DNA from: Scardovia wiggsiae
Lineage (GTDB): Bacteria > Actinomycetota > Actinomycetes > Actinomycetales > Bifidobacteriaceae
Assembly (NCBI RefSeq): GCF_051045985.1
Contig: NZ_CP157350.1
Span: 124,001 to 188,000 of the forward strand
Length of the DNA: 64,000 bases
Reading direction: 5' to 3'
The translations under genes and the position numbers were made by a program. Below, piece by piece: positions 9,704 through 18,929 of this stretch (the stretch's first letter is position 1; every line of letters begins with the position of its first letter). The notes under the pieces were generated by a model. The model had not been told where the DNA came from, ran no database searches, and was given only the letters and a program-made list of their open reading frames with translations.

Positions 9704-10120
9704 ATGGCAGAATCGGGTTTTGACTCTTTGTCTCACGCTGTGCGCGATATTTTTATGGCCGGTGTAGGGCTTGCTGCAACAGGTGTTGATAAGAGCAAAG
9801 AGGTCATTGATGACCTGGTGGAAAAAGGCAAGCTGACTGTGGAGCAGGGGCGCGAACTGAACAGCGAGCTGTCCCGGAAGGCTAAAAATAAGGCAGACAG
9901 CACGATCTCCGATGCACAGGACCGTTTGCTGCGGATGCGCCTGGCAGCCATGAATGACGATGAACGTAAAGAATATGTAGCGCGTGTATCCAGGATCGCT
10001 GAGAAGCTGAATGGCGGCAGCACGGAAGATACCGGCGATACCGGTGATGCCAGCGGCCTCCATGCGCCCGGCGACACTGCGCAGGAAGGCAGCCCGGACC
10101 CATCCGAAAAGAATGGCTGA
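9704..10120 (+). CDS. Phasin-like helical protein
   Basis: A 138-aa protein whose first 95 residues resemble the phasin-related family often annotated as polyhydroxyalkanoate granule-associated: DSLSHAVRDIFMAGVGLAATGVDKSKEVIDDLVEKGKLTVEQGRE. It is then coiled-coil-like, with a disordered acidic tail rich in Gly, Asp and Thr. The start at 9704 has an AAGGAGG ribosome site; the frame extends 24 codons upstream without one. It overlaps the start region of the AarF kinase gene, a common pairing in actinobacteria. The name does not prove that this organism makes polyhydroxyalkanoate. Confidence 0.75.
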   Translation: MAESGFDSLSHAVRDIFMAGVGLAATGVDKSKEVIDDLVEKGKLTVEQGRELNSELSRKAKNKADSTISDAQDRLLRMRLAAMNDDERKEYVARVSRIAEKLNGGSTEDTGDTGDASGLHAPGDTAQEGSPDPSEKNG

Positions 10121-11885
10121 CCGTTCTGCCGGGGAATACCCGTTGCCCCGCCGCAGCGGTGTGCCGGCGGGGAAGCGCCATGTGCCCAGACACGTGGATA
10201 CATCCAGTATGTATAAAGGCCGAAGGCATCGGCTCCAGTACAGGGGCCAGGAAGGCATGCCAGGCAGGAAGCAGCCGCGGGGGCGTCTCCATCGCCTTGC
10301 CCAGATAGTACGAATCACGCAGAAATACGGGGTCCCCTATAATGTGACGCCTGAAAAGCTGCGGATGGCCATGGAGGAGCTGGGGCCCACATTCGTTAAA
10401 GTCGGGCAGATCCTTTCCATGCGCTCGGAGATCCTTCCCGAAGAGTACTGCGCAGAACTGGCTAAACTTAAATCTGACGCGGACCCCATGCCCTTCCAGA
10501 TCGTCCGCAAAACCCTTGAGCATGAGTATAACTGCCCGGTTGGGAAGGTGTTCAGCTATGTTGACCCCCAGCCTCTGGGGTCTGCATCCCTGGCGCAGGT
10601 CCACCGTGCAACGCTGATAACGGGTGAAGATGTTGCTGTTAAAGTGCAGCGCCCAGGTGTGCGTGAAACGATGGCACAGGATATCGAAATAATCCGTTCC
10701 GTAGCGCGCACGGCTACGAAAGTTGCATCGCAGAATACCCAGATTGTTGATTTTATGGGCGTAGTTGATGAGCTGTGGGATACTTTCCAGTCTGAGACTG
10801 ATTTTATGGTTGAGGCTAAAAACTTGCAGGAGTTCAGGGGTTTTACTGAAAGTTATGCTTATATGGACTGTCCGAGGCCGTATATGCGGCTGTGCACGCA
10901 GCATATTGTGGTCATGGATTATATCGAGGGGACGCCTGTATCGCATCTTGGCCTGCTGAAATATGAAGGCTATGACCCGGATGAGATCGGCACAAAACTC
11001 GTTGATAACTATGCGACGCAGGTCCTTGACAAAGGGTTTTTCCACGCTGACCCGCATTCCGGCAATATTATTATCCGCGGCGGCCAGATAGTCCTTATTG
11101 ATTTAGGCATGGTCGGCCGCATCAATGGCGAGATGCGCTCCATCCTCAGGCAGATGATATTCGCTGTGCCCCGCAAAGATTCGGTGACCCTTGAAGATGG
11201 GCTCCTGCGGCTGGCGGAAGTATCCCCAGGCGCCCTCCGTATTGACTGCGCTGCGCTTTTATCAGATATAGACCTGCTTATTGCCGATTTCGGGACTGTA
11301 GACCTGAATGACCTTGATATCGCTAAATTCATTATGTCCATGGTCCAGCTGGCATCGCGCAATAACCTGAAACTTCCGGGATCCATCACAACTGTTGCGC
11401 GGAGTATGGTAACGCTTGAAGGGCTTGTCAACAAGCTCATGCCTAAAACGAATATGATGGATATCATCACGCGACATGTGCTTTCTTCGCAAAAGCCTGA
11501 AGAGTATATCAAAGATGAAGCACGGAAACTGGGGCTTGAATCCCAGGGGGCGCTCCACGGGGCCCTTGGGGCTTTGGGCGAGGCTGGTACTGCTATGAGG
11601 ATGCTTACGCGCGGGCAGCTGAAAACGAATATGGAACTGGTCGGGTCTGAAGAGCCTATACGCCAGCTGTCATTTATGGTTGACCGCCTGACTATGGCCC
11701 TGATAGTCGTCGGGCTCTATGTCGGATCGTCGATCGTGTATTTTGCGCGTATCCAGCCTGTGGTCTTTGGCATACCGATTATCGGGTTCATGGGATACGT
11801 AGTGGCATTCATCCTGTCTGCATGGATCGTCTTTGATATTATGCGCAAGAACCGCGAGCTCAAGCGTAAAGGCAAATCCGGCTGA
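10113..11885 (+). CDS. AarF/UbiB-type atypical kinase (ABC1 family)
   Basis: Atypical kinase with an ADCK/UbiB fold. The conserved start of the domain, GPTFVKVGQILSMRSEILP, is the KxGQ motif (roughly residues 90-110 from the start given). Then come the Ala-rich loop LGSASLAQVHRA, the VAVKVQRPGV lysine region, the catalytic loop FFHADPHSGNIII and the metal-binding LIDLGMVGR. The C-terminus has two transmembrane helices. The start is uncertain: ATG at 10113 overlaps the previous gene by 8 bases, while ATG at 10209 would leave a shorter tail. Neither has a strong ribosome site. Family members act in quinone or isoprenoid lipid metabolism; the substrate here is unknown. Confidence 0.88.
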   Translation: MADRSAGEYPLPRRSGVPAGKRHVPRHVDTSSMYKGRRHRLQYRGQEGMPGRKQPRGRLHRLAQIVRITQKYGVPYNVTPEKLRMAMEELGPTFVKVGQILSMRSEILPEEYCAELAKLKSDADPMPFQIVRKTLEHEYNCPVGKVFSYVDPQPLGSASLAQVHRATLITGEDVAVKVQRPGVRETMAQDIEIIRSVARTATKVASQNTQIVDFMGVVDELWDTFQSETDFMVEAKNLQEFRGFTESYAYMDCPRPYMRLCTQHIVVMDYIEGTPVSHLGLLKYEGYDPDEIGTKLVDNYATQVLDKGFFHADPHSGNIIIRGGQIVLIDLGMVGRINGEMRSILRQMIFAVPRKDSVTLEDGLLRLAEVSPGALRIDCAALLSDIDLLIADFGTVDLNDLDIAKFIMSMVQLASRNNLKLPGSITTVARSMVTLEGLVNKLMPKTNMMDIITRHVLSSQKPEEYIKDEARKLGLESQGALHGALGALGEAGTAMRMLTRGQLKTNMELVGSEEPIRQLSFMVDRLTMALIVVGLYVGSSIVYFARIQPVVFGIPIIGFMGYVVAFILSAWIVFDIMRKNRELKRKGKSG

Positions 11886-12009
11886 GATTGCCTCCGGCTG
11901 GGCACGCGGTCCCCTAAGCTGTACTTTTCTTTCCTGCCCCTGTTTTTGTCCGGGCTGTCCATCCTGCTGCATGCTGTTTGCAGCTGCCTTTACTTTTTAC
12001 GGCTGGCTC

Positions 12010-12555
12010 CTACCTGATGAAATCAAGGAATGCGGAAACCTGGCCTGCAATAGCTTCCCTATCGTCATCGCTGAGGATAAGCGTGTCAGTCTGCCATGAT
12101 TCTGCTGAAAGGGGCACTGCGGCGATCGGCTCATCCATAACATCCATACCCGTGAACTTCCCCAGTTCCACAGCTTTAGGAAGGACACCTTCACGCGCCC
12201 CGCCGGCCGCTGAGCTTACAGTGAATTTCACGCCGTATGATATGGCGCTTTCCCTTACGCCCTTTTCGGTTCCACGGGAAATCCAGTCAAGAAGGTTTTT
12301 GACACGGCCAGGATACGAGGCATTATACTGAGGGGTAACAAGCCATACGCCGTCAGCCTCCTTGAAAGCCTTGCGGGCTTCTTCGACGCTTTCAGGTGCC
12401 GGGAATTCTTCATCCTGGTTGATGAACGGGATATTGCTGAAATCCAGGAACTCTGTTTCTGCGCGGTCCCCAATCTCTTTAACGATCTCACGCGCAAGCT
12501 GCGCATTGAAGGACCGTTTGCGGTCGGAACCGACGATCATAAGGATCTTGGACAT
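12010..12555 (-). CDS. NAD(P)H-dependent FMN reductase family protein
   Basis: A 181-aa flavodoxin-fold protein. The phosphate-binding start MIVGSDRKRSFNAQLA, the TPQYNASYPGRVKNLLDW loop and the SSAAGGARE segment match the NADPH-dependent FMN reductase / azoreductase-like family. It probably reduces flavin, quinones or related compounds in the cytoplasm. A clear AAGGAG site precedes the ATG at 12555. It is a single gene, convergent with the AarF gene and divergent from the HAD gene. Confidence 0.88.
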   Translation of the reverse strand: MSKILMIVGSDRKRSFNAQLAREIVKEIGDRAETEFLDFSNIPFINQDEEFPAPESVEEARKAFKEADGVWLVTPQYNASYPGRVKNLLDWISRGTEKGVRESAISYGVKFTVSSAAGGAREGVLPKAVELGKFTGMDVMDEPIAAVPLSAESWQTDTLILSDDDREAIAGQVSAFLDFIR

Positions 12556-12798
12556 AAGCTGCTCCTTTAAGTTTTGCAGGTCAAATGTTTACGTAAATGG
12601 TCAACATGGCTGGGACGGATATAATTCCACTTTCATATATGGCATATATCACAGTGCCGCGTGTGTGCTGCTGTGCGCACAGATACCCTGTCCATGCCGG
12701 CGGTTTTATGCCTTGCCCTTCTGCGCCTTGCCCATCCCTTCCTGTTGTGCATACGGAACCCTGTCCCCCCTATCCTTCGCCTGTGGGAGAATAGGGTT

Positions 12799-13584
12799 GT
12801 GAGTGAACAGGCGATACATAACAGTGGTGATGGCAATTCCGGCAGTGCATCGGATAATGCAGGCGGCAGCCCCCATGCTTCAGGGGAGGCCCAGTATCTT
12901 CCGCGTGCGGTGTTTTTTGATATGGATGGCACGCTTATCAATTCGGAAGTGTACTGGGCGCAGGTAGAACGCACCCTTGCAACTGAGAACGGGGTAGAGT
13001 GGACACCGGAACTGATGGCAGGGCTGCAGGGGACATCCCTGGCCCATGTGGCTGACGAGCTTATCCGGCTGGGCGTCCCTATGGGGCGCGAAGAAGTTGC
13101 GCATACGCTGGTTGATTATATGCATGATAAAGAATCCGCCCAGCTGCCATGGAACTCCGGGACAAGGGATTTCCTGCAGCAGGTCCATGATGCGCATATC
13201 CCGGCTGTGCTGGTCACCGGATCGCCGCGTGTATTGGTCCAGAACCTTATTGATCATGTCCCTGACGGGATATTCGCCGGTTATGTGTGTGACGAATCCC
13301 TGCCTGACGATAAGAAGAAGCCGCAGCCGGATCCCTACTATATGGCTGCAGAAATAGCCGGGCTTGATCCGCATGACAGGCAGGCAATGGGCGAGTGCCT
13401 GGTTTTTGAGGACTCTGTTTCCGGTCTTCATGCAGCGTCGGCCGCCGGGGCAGTGGTTGTACGGGTCGCTGGGGAAACGAGCACACCGGCTTCCGAACGC
13501 GCGCCCCATTCCACGTCGATCCCTGATTTTGCAGGCTTCACCCTTGCTGACGTTTCGCGCATCATGATTGAAGCCCGCGGCTAG
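12799..13584 (+). CDS. HAD-superfamily hydrolase (phosphoglycolate phosphatase / beta-phosphoglucomutase-like)
   Basis: A 261-aa protein with HAD motif I VFFDMDGTLINSE, a helical cap domain, motif II VLVTGSP, a motif III lysine region DDKKKPQPDPY and motif IV VFEDSVSGLHAASAAG. The start given is GTG at 12799 after GGGAGA. The frame is open to 12661 but that part lacks family similarity. The first 35 residues are Gly/Ser/Asn-rich. It probably acts on a small sugar phosphate; the exact substrate cannot be read. Confidence 0.87.
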   Translation: MSEQAIHNSGDGNSGSASDNAGGSPHASGEAQYLPRAVFFDMDGTLINSEVYWAQVERTLATENGVEWTPELMAGLQGTSLAHVADELIRLGVPMGREEVAHTLVDYMHDKESAQLPWNSGTRDFLQQVHDAHIPAVLVTGSPRVLVQNLIDHVPDGIFAGYVCDESLPDDKKKPQPDPYYMAAEIAGLDPHDRQAMGECLVFEDSVSGLHAASAAGAVVVRVAGETSTPASERAPHSTSIPDFAGFTLADVSRIMIEARG

Positions 13585-13689
13585 CAGCGCTGCTCCCGCA
13601 CTCTGCGCGCATCTATTGGGAACGGCGCACTTTATGCATTGAGGTTTTCTCTGACGAGCAGAAAAAGGAGAGGCGGGGGATAAGGATAT

Positions 13690-13736
13690 ATTAAAAGAAA
13701 ACTCGGAACCGTTACATGGGTTAAGTGGTTCCGAGT
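13690..13736 (-). terminator. Intrinsic terminator of the tRNA-Ile/tRNA-Ala unit
   Basis: On the minus strand a perfect 10-bp stem (13727-13736 with 13701-13710, ACTCGGAACC / GGTTCCGAGT) is followed by TTTCTTTTAA. It begins 4 bases after the tRNA-Ala end. Confidence 0.9.
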
Positions 13737-13739
13737 CGG

Positions 13740-13812
13740 TGGAGGTAAGGGGACTCGAACCCCTGACCCTCTGCTTGCAAAGCAGATGCGCTACCAGCTG
13801 CGCCATACCCCC
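13740..13812 (-). tRNA. tRNA-Ala (anticodon TGC)
   Basis: A 73-base cloverleaf on the minus strand, 5' GGGGGTA pairing with TACCTCC. The anticodon arm TCTGC-TTTGCAA-GCAGA places TGC in the anticodon. T-loop GTTCGAGTC is present. The 3' CCA is not encoded (ACCG follows). It is downstream of tRNA-Ile, the same pair found in many bacteria inside rRNA operons, but here it stands alone. Confidence 0.97.
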
Positions 13813-13851
13813 AAAAGCAGCACCTTACACTGCGTATTGCGAGAATCCGCG

Positions 13852-13925
13852 TGGGCCCAGGAGGACTTGAACCTCCGACCTCGTCCTTATCAGGGACGCG
13901 CTCTAACCAGCTGAGCTATGGGCCC
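13852..13925 (-). tRNA. tRNA-Ile (anticodon GAT)
   Basis: A 74-base cloverleaf on the minus strand with 5' GGGCCCA pairing with TGGGCCC. The anticodon loop CTGATAA gives GAT. T-loop GTTCAAGTC is present. CCA is not encoded. It leads a two-gene tRNA unit with tRNA-Ala, 39 bases apart, ending at a strong terminator. Confidence 0.97.
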
Positions 13926-13945
13926 GTACCTGCAATCCGAAGCCA

Positions 13946-13974
13946 ATCAGACCGCACAAAGAGTTATGTTACAA
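13946..13974 (-). promoter_or_regulatory. Probable promoter of the tRNA-Ile/Ala unit
   Basis: Minus-strand TTGTAA (13974-13969), 17 bases, TCTGAT (13951-13946). Transcription would start about 12-15 bases before the mature tRNA-Ile 5' end. This region is antisense to the possible 5' extension of the metalloprotease gene. Confidence 0.5.
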
Positions 13975-14028
13975 CCACCCATGGAACACATAAGCAGGTT
14001 AGTATCCGTGGTGTGTCACAATAAAAGC

Positions 14029-14697
14029 ATGCGATGGGGAAACAGGGTGCCGCGCCGCTCCGGAAATGTCCGGGAGCGTCTGGTCGTTGACTGTCTCGAA
14101 GTATTTGTGACGCGCAGGCCGGCTAATAAAAACCTGTATCTGAGGGTCAAACCGCCGCATGGGCGTATTGAGGTCAGTGCGCCTGTGCATGCATCTGCAG
14201 CTGATATCGAGAAGCTCATTTGTTCGCACAGGGATTGGATCCGCAGGCAGCAGGACAGTATCATCGCTGCTGAGATGGCACAGGGCAGCAGCCGCAAAGA
14301 GGCTGCAGGCAGCAGGCTGGTGGACGGTAGTATACTCCGCAGTTTTTGTGTATCGCAATGGGACGATGCCCATAAAAAAGAAGCAGCCGGCATACTCCGG
14401 CCCAAAGTTGATACCCTCCTTGCCCGCTACGCAAAGGTAACAGGCAGGGCTCCGTCCCATATCACGCTGCGTACCATGACATCACGATGGGGGTCCTGCA
14501 CACCGGCTACACGGCGGATCCGCCTTAACCTGGCACTTGCGTATATGCCTGAGGAGCTTCTCGAATATGTACTGGTCCATGAAATGGTGCATTTATACGA
14601 AAAAGGTCACGGAAAGGGTTTCCGTGACCGTATGGATATGTATCTGCCCGACTGGCGTTCACGCAGGCATGCGATCAACCAGTACACTATTTACTGA
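14029..14697 (+). CDS. YgjP-like zinc metallopeptidase (DUF45 family)
   Basis: About 222 aa. The C-terminal half carries the zinc-binding motif HEMVHLYEKGHGKGF plus the preceding RTMTSRWGSCTPATRRIRLN block, both diagnostic of the YgjP/DUF45 (WLM-related) family. The start is uncertain: the frame opens at 13918 inside tRNA-Ile, with further ATGs at 13966 and 13981. I prefer 14029 because the upstream codons overlap the tRNA and its promoter. No good ribosome site is visible at any of these, so a leaderless message is possible. The physiological substrate is unknown. Confidence 0.85.
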   Translation: MRWGNRVPRRSGNVRERLVVDCLEVFVTRRPANKNLYLRVKPPHGRIEVSAPVHASAADIEKLICSHRDWIRRQQDSIIAAEMAQGSSRKEAAGSRLVDGSILRSFCVSQWDDAHKKEAAGILRPKVDTLLARYAKVTGRAPSHITLRTMTSRWGSCTPATRRIRLNLALAYMPEELLEYVLVHEMVHLYEKGHGKGFRDRMDMYLPDWRSRRHAINQYTIY

Positions 14698-14776
14698 CCC
14701 GGTTGACCCGGCTGTCCGCATGGTTCACGGGTCTGCTGTTCTGTGCCGACCAAAGTTTTATCTGCCGGCAGGGCCT

Positions 14777-15754
14777 TTACTTGCCCGCACTCTTATCAGC
14801 AGCGCTGCGGGTTCCGGAGCCGGTGTGTTTCCGGGCAGCCTGTGAAAGGGTAGCTGTGCCCTTGGAATCTTCGGCAGTGACCATTGCGCTGGTCATCTGG
14901 CTGAACAGCTCGCCGTATCCGCCAGGGGTCGAAGCAGGCAGGACAACAGTCTTCGCGTTGTCAGACTCAGACAGGGAACGCATAACATCCAGATACTGGT
15001 TGAACAGCACAACGTTATTCACTTCGTCAATATCCATGCCGACAGCCTGCAGGCTCTTGATCTGGTCAACGATACCGTTGGCGATCTCACGGCGGTAATT
15101 TGCCTGGCCCTCACCCTGGAGGCGCGTGCGTTCAGCCTCAGCTGCGGCCTGTGTTTCAATGGCAATGCGGTTTGCCTCAGCACGTTCGCGCGTAGCTTCC
15201 TTCTCGCGCTGGGCAGCGTTGATGGAATCCATCGCGGCTTTCACCTGGCTGGAAGGGTCAATAGAAGTAATCAGGGTCTTGACGACAGTGAAACCGAAGC
15301 GTGCCATCTCAGCGCCCACGGTAGCCTGTACGTCGGAAGCCACATCGTCCTTGCGGGCAAAAGCATCGTCAAGGGTCAGCATGGGGATGGCGCTCCGCAG
15401 GGCGTCTTCCATGTAGGACCGCAGCTGCCCGGCGGGATCCTGCAGCTCATAGTAAGCCTTAGCCACATTTGCAGCTTCAACACGGAACTGGGTTGACACC
15501 ACAACGGTCACGAACACGTTATCTAAAGTTTTAGTTTCTACCTTGACCATAAGCTGGTTGACCCGGAGGCTTGTCCTCGTTGCAATGCGGTCTACCAGCG
15601 GGATCTTGACATGGATGCCTGCCCCTGAAACTTTCAGGAATTTTCCGAAACGCTCAATGATATAGGCGCGCTGCTGCGGCACAACGTACAGCCCGGAAAG
15701 GAATATCCACAGAAAGATAACAAGGATTATTCCTAAAGTTATAAAGCCACCCAT
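14777..15754 (-). CDS. SPFH/Band 7 membrane protein (stomatin/QmcA-like)
   Basis: A 325-aa protein with one N-terminal membrane helix (residues 5-25), then the Band 7 domain beginning VVPQQRAYIIERFGKF and the stomatin-type coiled-coil region rich in Ala/Glu/Arg (EKEATRERAEANRIAIETQAAAEAE). Such proteins scaffold membrane microdomains and modulate proteases. Start supported by AAAGGAG. The usual NfeD partner is not adjacent: neighbours are the metallopeptidase (convergent) and dps. Confidence 0.92.
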   Translation of the reverse strand: MGGFITLGIILVIFLWIFLSGLYVVPQQRAYIIERFGKFLKVSGAGIHVKIPLVDRIATRTSLRVNQLMVKVETKTLDNVFVTVVVSTQFRVEAANVAKAYYELQDPAGQLRSYMEDALRSAIPMLTLDDAFARKDDVASDVQATVGAEMARFGFTVVKTLITSIDPSSQVKAAMDSINAAQREKEATRERAEANRIAIETQAAAEAERTRLQGEGQANYRREIANGIVDQIKSLQAVGMDIDEVNNVVLFNQYLDVMRSLSESDNAKTVVLPASTPGGYGELFSQMTSAMVTAEDSKGTATLSQAARKHTGSGTRSAADKSAGK

Positions 15755-16018
15755 TTTTGCTCCTTTGATACTTTATCTGGGTAAGTTTACGTCATTCATC
15801 TGAGGTCCGCGTTTTTTATCCAGCGCCCTCAGCACTGTTCCTATCATACCGGGGAAGATAGAGATACAGTGCAGGTACGGCAAAGGCAGCAGGACGGATA
15901 ACCTGCCCTGCTGCCTCAGGCTCCGGCGCGGTACAGACAGCATGCTGCATATACTGTGCTGCTGTATATTTTTGTGCGTGTGCCGGCATCCGGACGAGCC
16001 GGCATATCTCAGATGAGT

Positions 16019-16498
16019 CTATGCGAGGTGTGCGCGCATGAACCAGAGGAACTTCTCAAGGCTCTGGACATGGTCCTGGATAATATTCGAGCTGATGACG
16101 TCAAGGCTGTCAAGCTCAGCGATAGCTTTGCGGTCGTTCTTGATGAACCCCTCATAATATGTGATCAGGGCTTTCAGATATACAGAAGTGTCCTGTGAGC
16201 CTTCAACATCAAAACGTTCCCATGACCGGTTGCCCACGATGGCGTCTGCCCGCCCGTCTGACCATCCGCCCAGCTGGGCTATGCGTTCCGCGGTCTCGTC
16301 GGCCTGCTCAAGGCAGGAATCGACTTCCGGGTCAAGCATCTCATGGACTGCAATAAAATTTGCACCTTTCATATTCCAGTGGGCGTGCTTCAGCAGAAGG
16401 GCCGCTTCCTGCTCCTGGCTGAGCCTATCCTGAAGGATAGCAATGATCTTTTGCGAGGCCTGTCCATCAAGGCCGGGATTGGTATATACAAGTTCCAT
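16019..16498 (-). CDS. dps: Dps-family ferritin-like protein
   Basis: A 159-aa four-helix bundle that stores iron and protects DNA from peroxide as a dodecamer. The intersubunit ferroxidase residues are visible: His in HAHWNMKGANF, then the HEMLDPEVDSCLEQADETAERI stretch with the Asp and Glu ligands. The start at 16498 has a GGAGGT site; the longer open frame has no such support. It has no long Lys-rich N-terminal tail, so DNA binding may be weak. It fits an anaerobic or microaerobic organism facing peroxide. Confidence 0.92.
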   Translation of the reverse strand: MELVYTNPGLDGQASQKIIAILQDRLSQEQEAALLLKHAHWNMKGANFIAVHEMLDPEVDSCLEQADETAERIAQLGGWSDGRADAIVGNRSWERFDVEGSQDTSVYLKALITYYEGFIKNDRKAIAELDSLDVISSNIIQDHVQSLEKFLWFMRAHLA

Positions 16499-16637
16499 AA
16501 TACCTCCAAAGGTCCGTATCCGGATCCTATCGATATAGTACTGAACGGTGTTTCTGTTCCTTCTGCGGGGAGGCATCCAGATTCCACATATAGACAGGTA
16601 TCCTGCCCGCATATGGATCAACAGCATGGACGCAGGA

Positions 16638-18059
16638 TTAATTCCCCTGCTGCGCGTCCGGTGAGACCGCGTGCTGCGCGGGATCCCGGGATGGGCCCAG
16701 GCGTACTTCTATGGCCTGGATACGCCTTCCGTCTACGGCAGTAACGGCCATGGTGAACCCTGCTGCGCGTCCGGCTCCGCCTGGATCCGCTCCGTCAGCT
16801 TCGTCTTCCTGCGTACTGTGGCTGATATTCCCGGCCTCCGGATCGGCGACAAACAGTTCCTGCCCGACAAACCCCAGCTCGCCTGTGTGGGCCTGCATGT
16901 ACCCGGCAAGGGTCTCATACGGCCCGTCCTCCAGCTCAATACCTGAGATATCGGCAAAATCTTCCAGGGTGATCCCGCCGTCCACAGTGAGTTTCCCGTC
17001 ATGGAAAGCGGTTGCAGCCGTATTGCTTCCGGCCTCCGGAAGATCATATTCGTCGCGGATATCGCCCACAAGCTCTTCGGTCATATCCTCAAGGGTAACG
17101 ATACCGTCAGTTCCGCCGTACTCATCAATAACTATGGCCAGATGGATGCCGCGTTTGCGGAGCAGGCTGATGCTGGGGAGTATTTTTGACGTCCCCGGCA
17201 GGCTGATCCCTTCCCGTGTTACATCGGCAACAGTGCGGGCATGGAGATCGCGGATATCAAGAAGGTCACGGACGTGGACGAACCCCAGGACGTCGTCAAA
17301 ATCTTTGCCCGTTACCGGGTACCTCGAATAAGGCAGGTCGCGGACGAACCGGGCGGCCTCACTGAGCGGCATATCGCCGTCAATAAACGTCACATCAGCG
17401 CGCGGCCGCATGACTTCGGCGACGATCGTTTCCGAGGCGTCAAAAACGTCATCGAGGATAACGCGCTCATCCTTGCCGAGCTGGTCATTCGACGACACCA
17501 GGACCCGCAGTTCGTCGTCGCTCACCGCATTTTCCGTTTCATCGGGATCAAACCCGAGGATGCGCACGAGTGCATTGATGTTTTTGCTGATAAGCCAGAT
17601 AAGCGGCGCGCATACCGTTGCAATAGCATCTACAGCCGGGACAACAGCCCGGGCGATCTCCACAGGCCGCTGCAGCGCTATCCGTTTAGGTGTCAGTTCT
17701 GAGATGACAATGGAAAAATAGGAAATAATAATAGTCAGGACAACCGTTGACAGGCCGTCGGCGAAACCGGCAGGGACTCCCCATCTGACGAAAACAGGGG
17801 CGAGATACGGTGCAACAGCGCTTGCGCCAAAAGACGCAGACAGGAAACCCGCCAGGGTCACGCCGAGCTGCACTGTAGACAGGAAACGGTTAGGGTCTTT
17901 GGCAACCTTTGCCACGCGCGCCCCCCGCGCATCCTGCTGTTCCAGCTGTTCTATCTGGGATGTGCGCAGCGAGATAAGAGCCATTTCTGTCCCTGAGAAA
18001 ACAGAGCCGATAAGCATAAATATAATAATGAAGATGATGTCAAGCCATACCGATGACAT
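16638..18059 (-). CDS. CNNM/CorC-type membrane protein with CBS pair
   Basis: A 473-aa protein of the hemolysin-related family. Order: CNNM transmembrane domain (residues 1-190, starting MSSVWLDIIFIIIFMLIGSVFSG, with SELTPKRIALQ), then two CBS domains (about 200-330, with VMRPRADVTFIDGDMPLSEA and DEYGGTDGIVTLEDMTEELVGDI), then a CorC_HlyC domain (340-440). Relatives move or sense magnesium and cobalt. It is likely an ion transporter rather than a haemolysin. It is upstream of dps in the same direction with a 139-base gap, so it may be a separate unit. Confidence 0.92.
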   Translation of the reverse strand: MSSVWLDIIFIIIFMLIGSVFSGTEMALISLRTSQIEQLEQQDARGARVAKVAKDPNRFLSTVQLGVTLAGFLSASFGASAVAPYLAPVFVRWGVPAGFADGLSTVVLTIIISYFSIVISELTPKRIALQRPVEIARAVVPAVDAIATVCAPLIWLISKNINALVRILGFDPDETENAVSDDELRVLVSSNDQLGKDERVILDDVFDASETIVAEVMRPRADVTFIDGDMPLSEAARFVRDLPYSRYPVTGKDFDDVLGFVHVRDLLDIRDLHARTVADVTREGISLPGTSKILPSISLLRKRGIHLAIVIDEYGGTDGIVTLEDMTEELVGDIRDEYDLPEAGSNTAATAFHDGKLTVDGGITLEDFADISGIELEDGPYETLAGYMQAHTGELGFVGQELFVADPEAGNISHSTQEDEADGADPGGAGRAAGFTMAVTAVDGRRIQAIEVRLGPSRDPAQHAVSPDAQQGN

Positions 18060-18144
18060 GTCTATCGCAATCCTTAATCACTGGCTGCCGCAGCCCCCGC
18101 CATGGACTGCCGGCCTTTACTGTCTGCTAAGCAATTCTAGCGCA

Positions 18145-18176
18145 GGGTGCAAAAAAGGCAGCCGTAAAGCTGCCTT
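18145..18176 (-). terminator. Intrinsic terminator of ppa
   Basis: Minus strand stem AAGGCAGC (18176-18169) / GCTGCCTT (18162-18155) with loop TTTACG, followed by a T-run (18156-18151). It lies about 65 bases after the ppa stop. Confidence 0.9.
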
Positions 18177-18242
18177 ACTGTTACAGTGCACGTATTCGTT
18201 CTGATACAGTATCTGACTGGTACGGTACGTATATGTGCCGGT

Positions 18243-18737
18243 TTACCTTTCGGAATCAGCGAGACGCTGGCGTGCAGCGGCTATCTCTTCTTCAGCCTTG
18301 GCTGCACTGGTCCAGTAAGAGCCCGGCTGTACTTCCTTGCCCGGCTCAAGTGCCTTGTACTGGCTGAAGAAATGGTCGATCTCATTCTTGTGGAAATCGG
18401 AGACATCGTCAATATCTTTAACAGTATTAAAACGGACGTCAGCAGGGACGCAGAGGACCTTATCGTCGCCGCCGGCCTCGTCGACCATATGGTACAGGCC
18501 TACTGCGCGGCACTTTACTGTACATCCCGGGAATACAGGTTCCGGGAGCATAACAAGGGCGTCCAGCGGATCGCCGTCTTCGCCGAGGGTACCTTCGATA
18601 TAACCGTAATTATCCGGGTACACCATAGAAGTGAACAGGATGCGGTCCAGCTTGATGCGGCCTGTTTCGTGATCGACTTCATACTTGTTGTGGGAACCCT
18701 GCGGGATCTCAACAAGGACATCAAATGTTTCTGCCAT
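18243..18737 (-). CDS. ppa: Inorganic pyrophosphatase (family I)
   Basis: Hydrolyses pyrophosphate to phosphate, pulling forward biosynthetic reactions. The 164-aa length is typical of bacterial family I enzymes. Motifs: EIPQGSHNKYEVD, YPDNYGYIEGTLGEDGDPLDALV (the D-(S/G)-D-P-L-D signature) and the later KDIDDVSDFHKNEIDHFFSQYK. The start at 18737 has AAAGGAG; an open extension upstream is not supported. A TATAAT hexamer on the minus strand at 18844-18839 is a likely -10 element about 100 bases upstream; its -35 is weak. Confidence 0.97.
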   Translation of the reverse strand: MAETFDVLVEIPQGSHNKYEVDHETGRIKLDRILFTSMVYPDNYGYIEGTLGEDGDPLDALVMLPEPVFPGCTVKCRAVGLYHMVDEAGGDDKVLCVPADVRFNTVKDIDDVSDFHKNEIDHFFSQYKALEPGKEVQPGSYWTSAAKAEEEIAAARQRLADSER

Positions 18738-18929
18738 AAGGACTCCTTTGGTTTTCACCAGTGTGTTGAACTTATCCATAGTGTAGTTCATCCCAGCTCA
18801 GCAGTCATGCATATGCGTAACGCTTCGTAGTGTTTCCTATTATAGGGCACTGCCGTCACAGGGCAGGGCATTTCTGCCGGTCGGCTGGTCAGGCTAGCTC
18901 CCGGTGTTGGCCGCCGGCCTTCACATGGT

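Noticed and set aside
13918..14028. Longer start for the metallopeptidase gene
   Set aside because: It would overlap tRNA-Ile and its promoter; the family core starts later.
15981..16004. Hairpin TGCCGGC / GCCGGCA after dps as a terminator
   Set aside because: The T-rich side lies upstream of the stem for the minus strand, so it is not an intrinsic terminator for dps.
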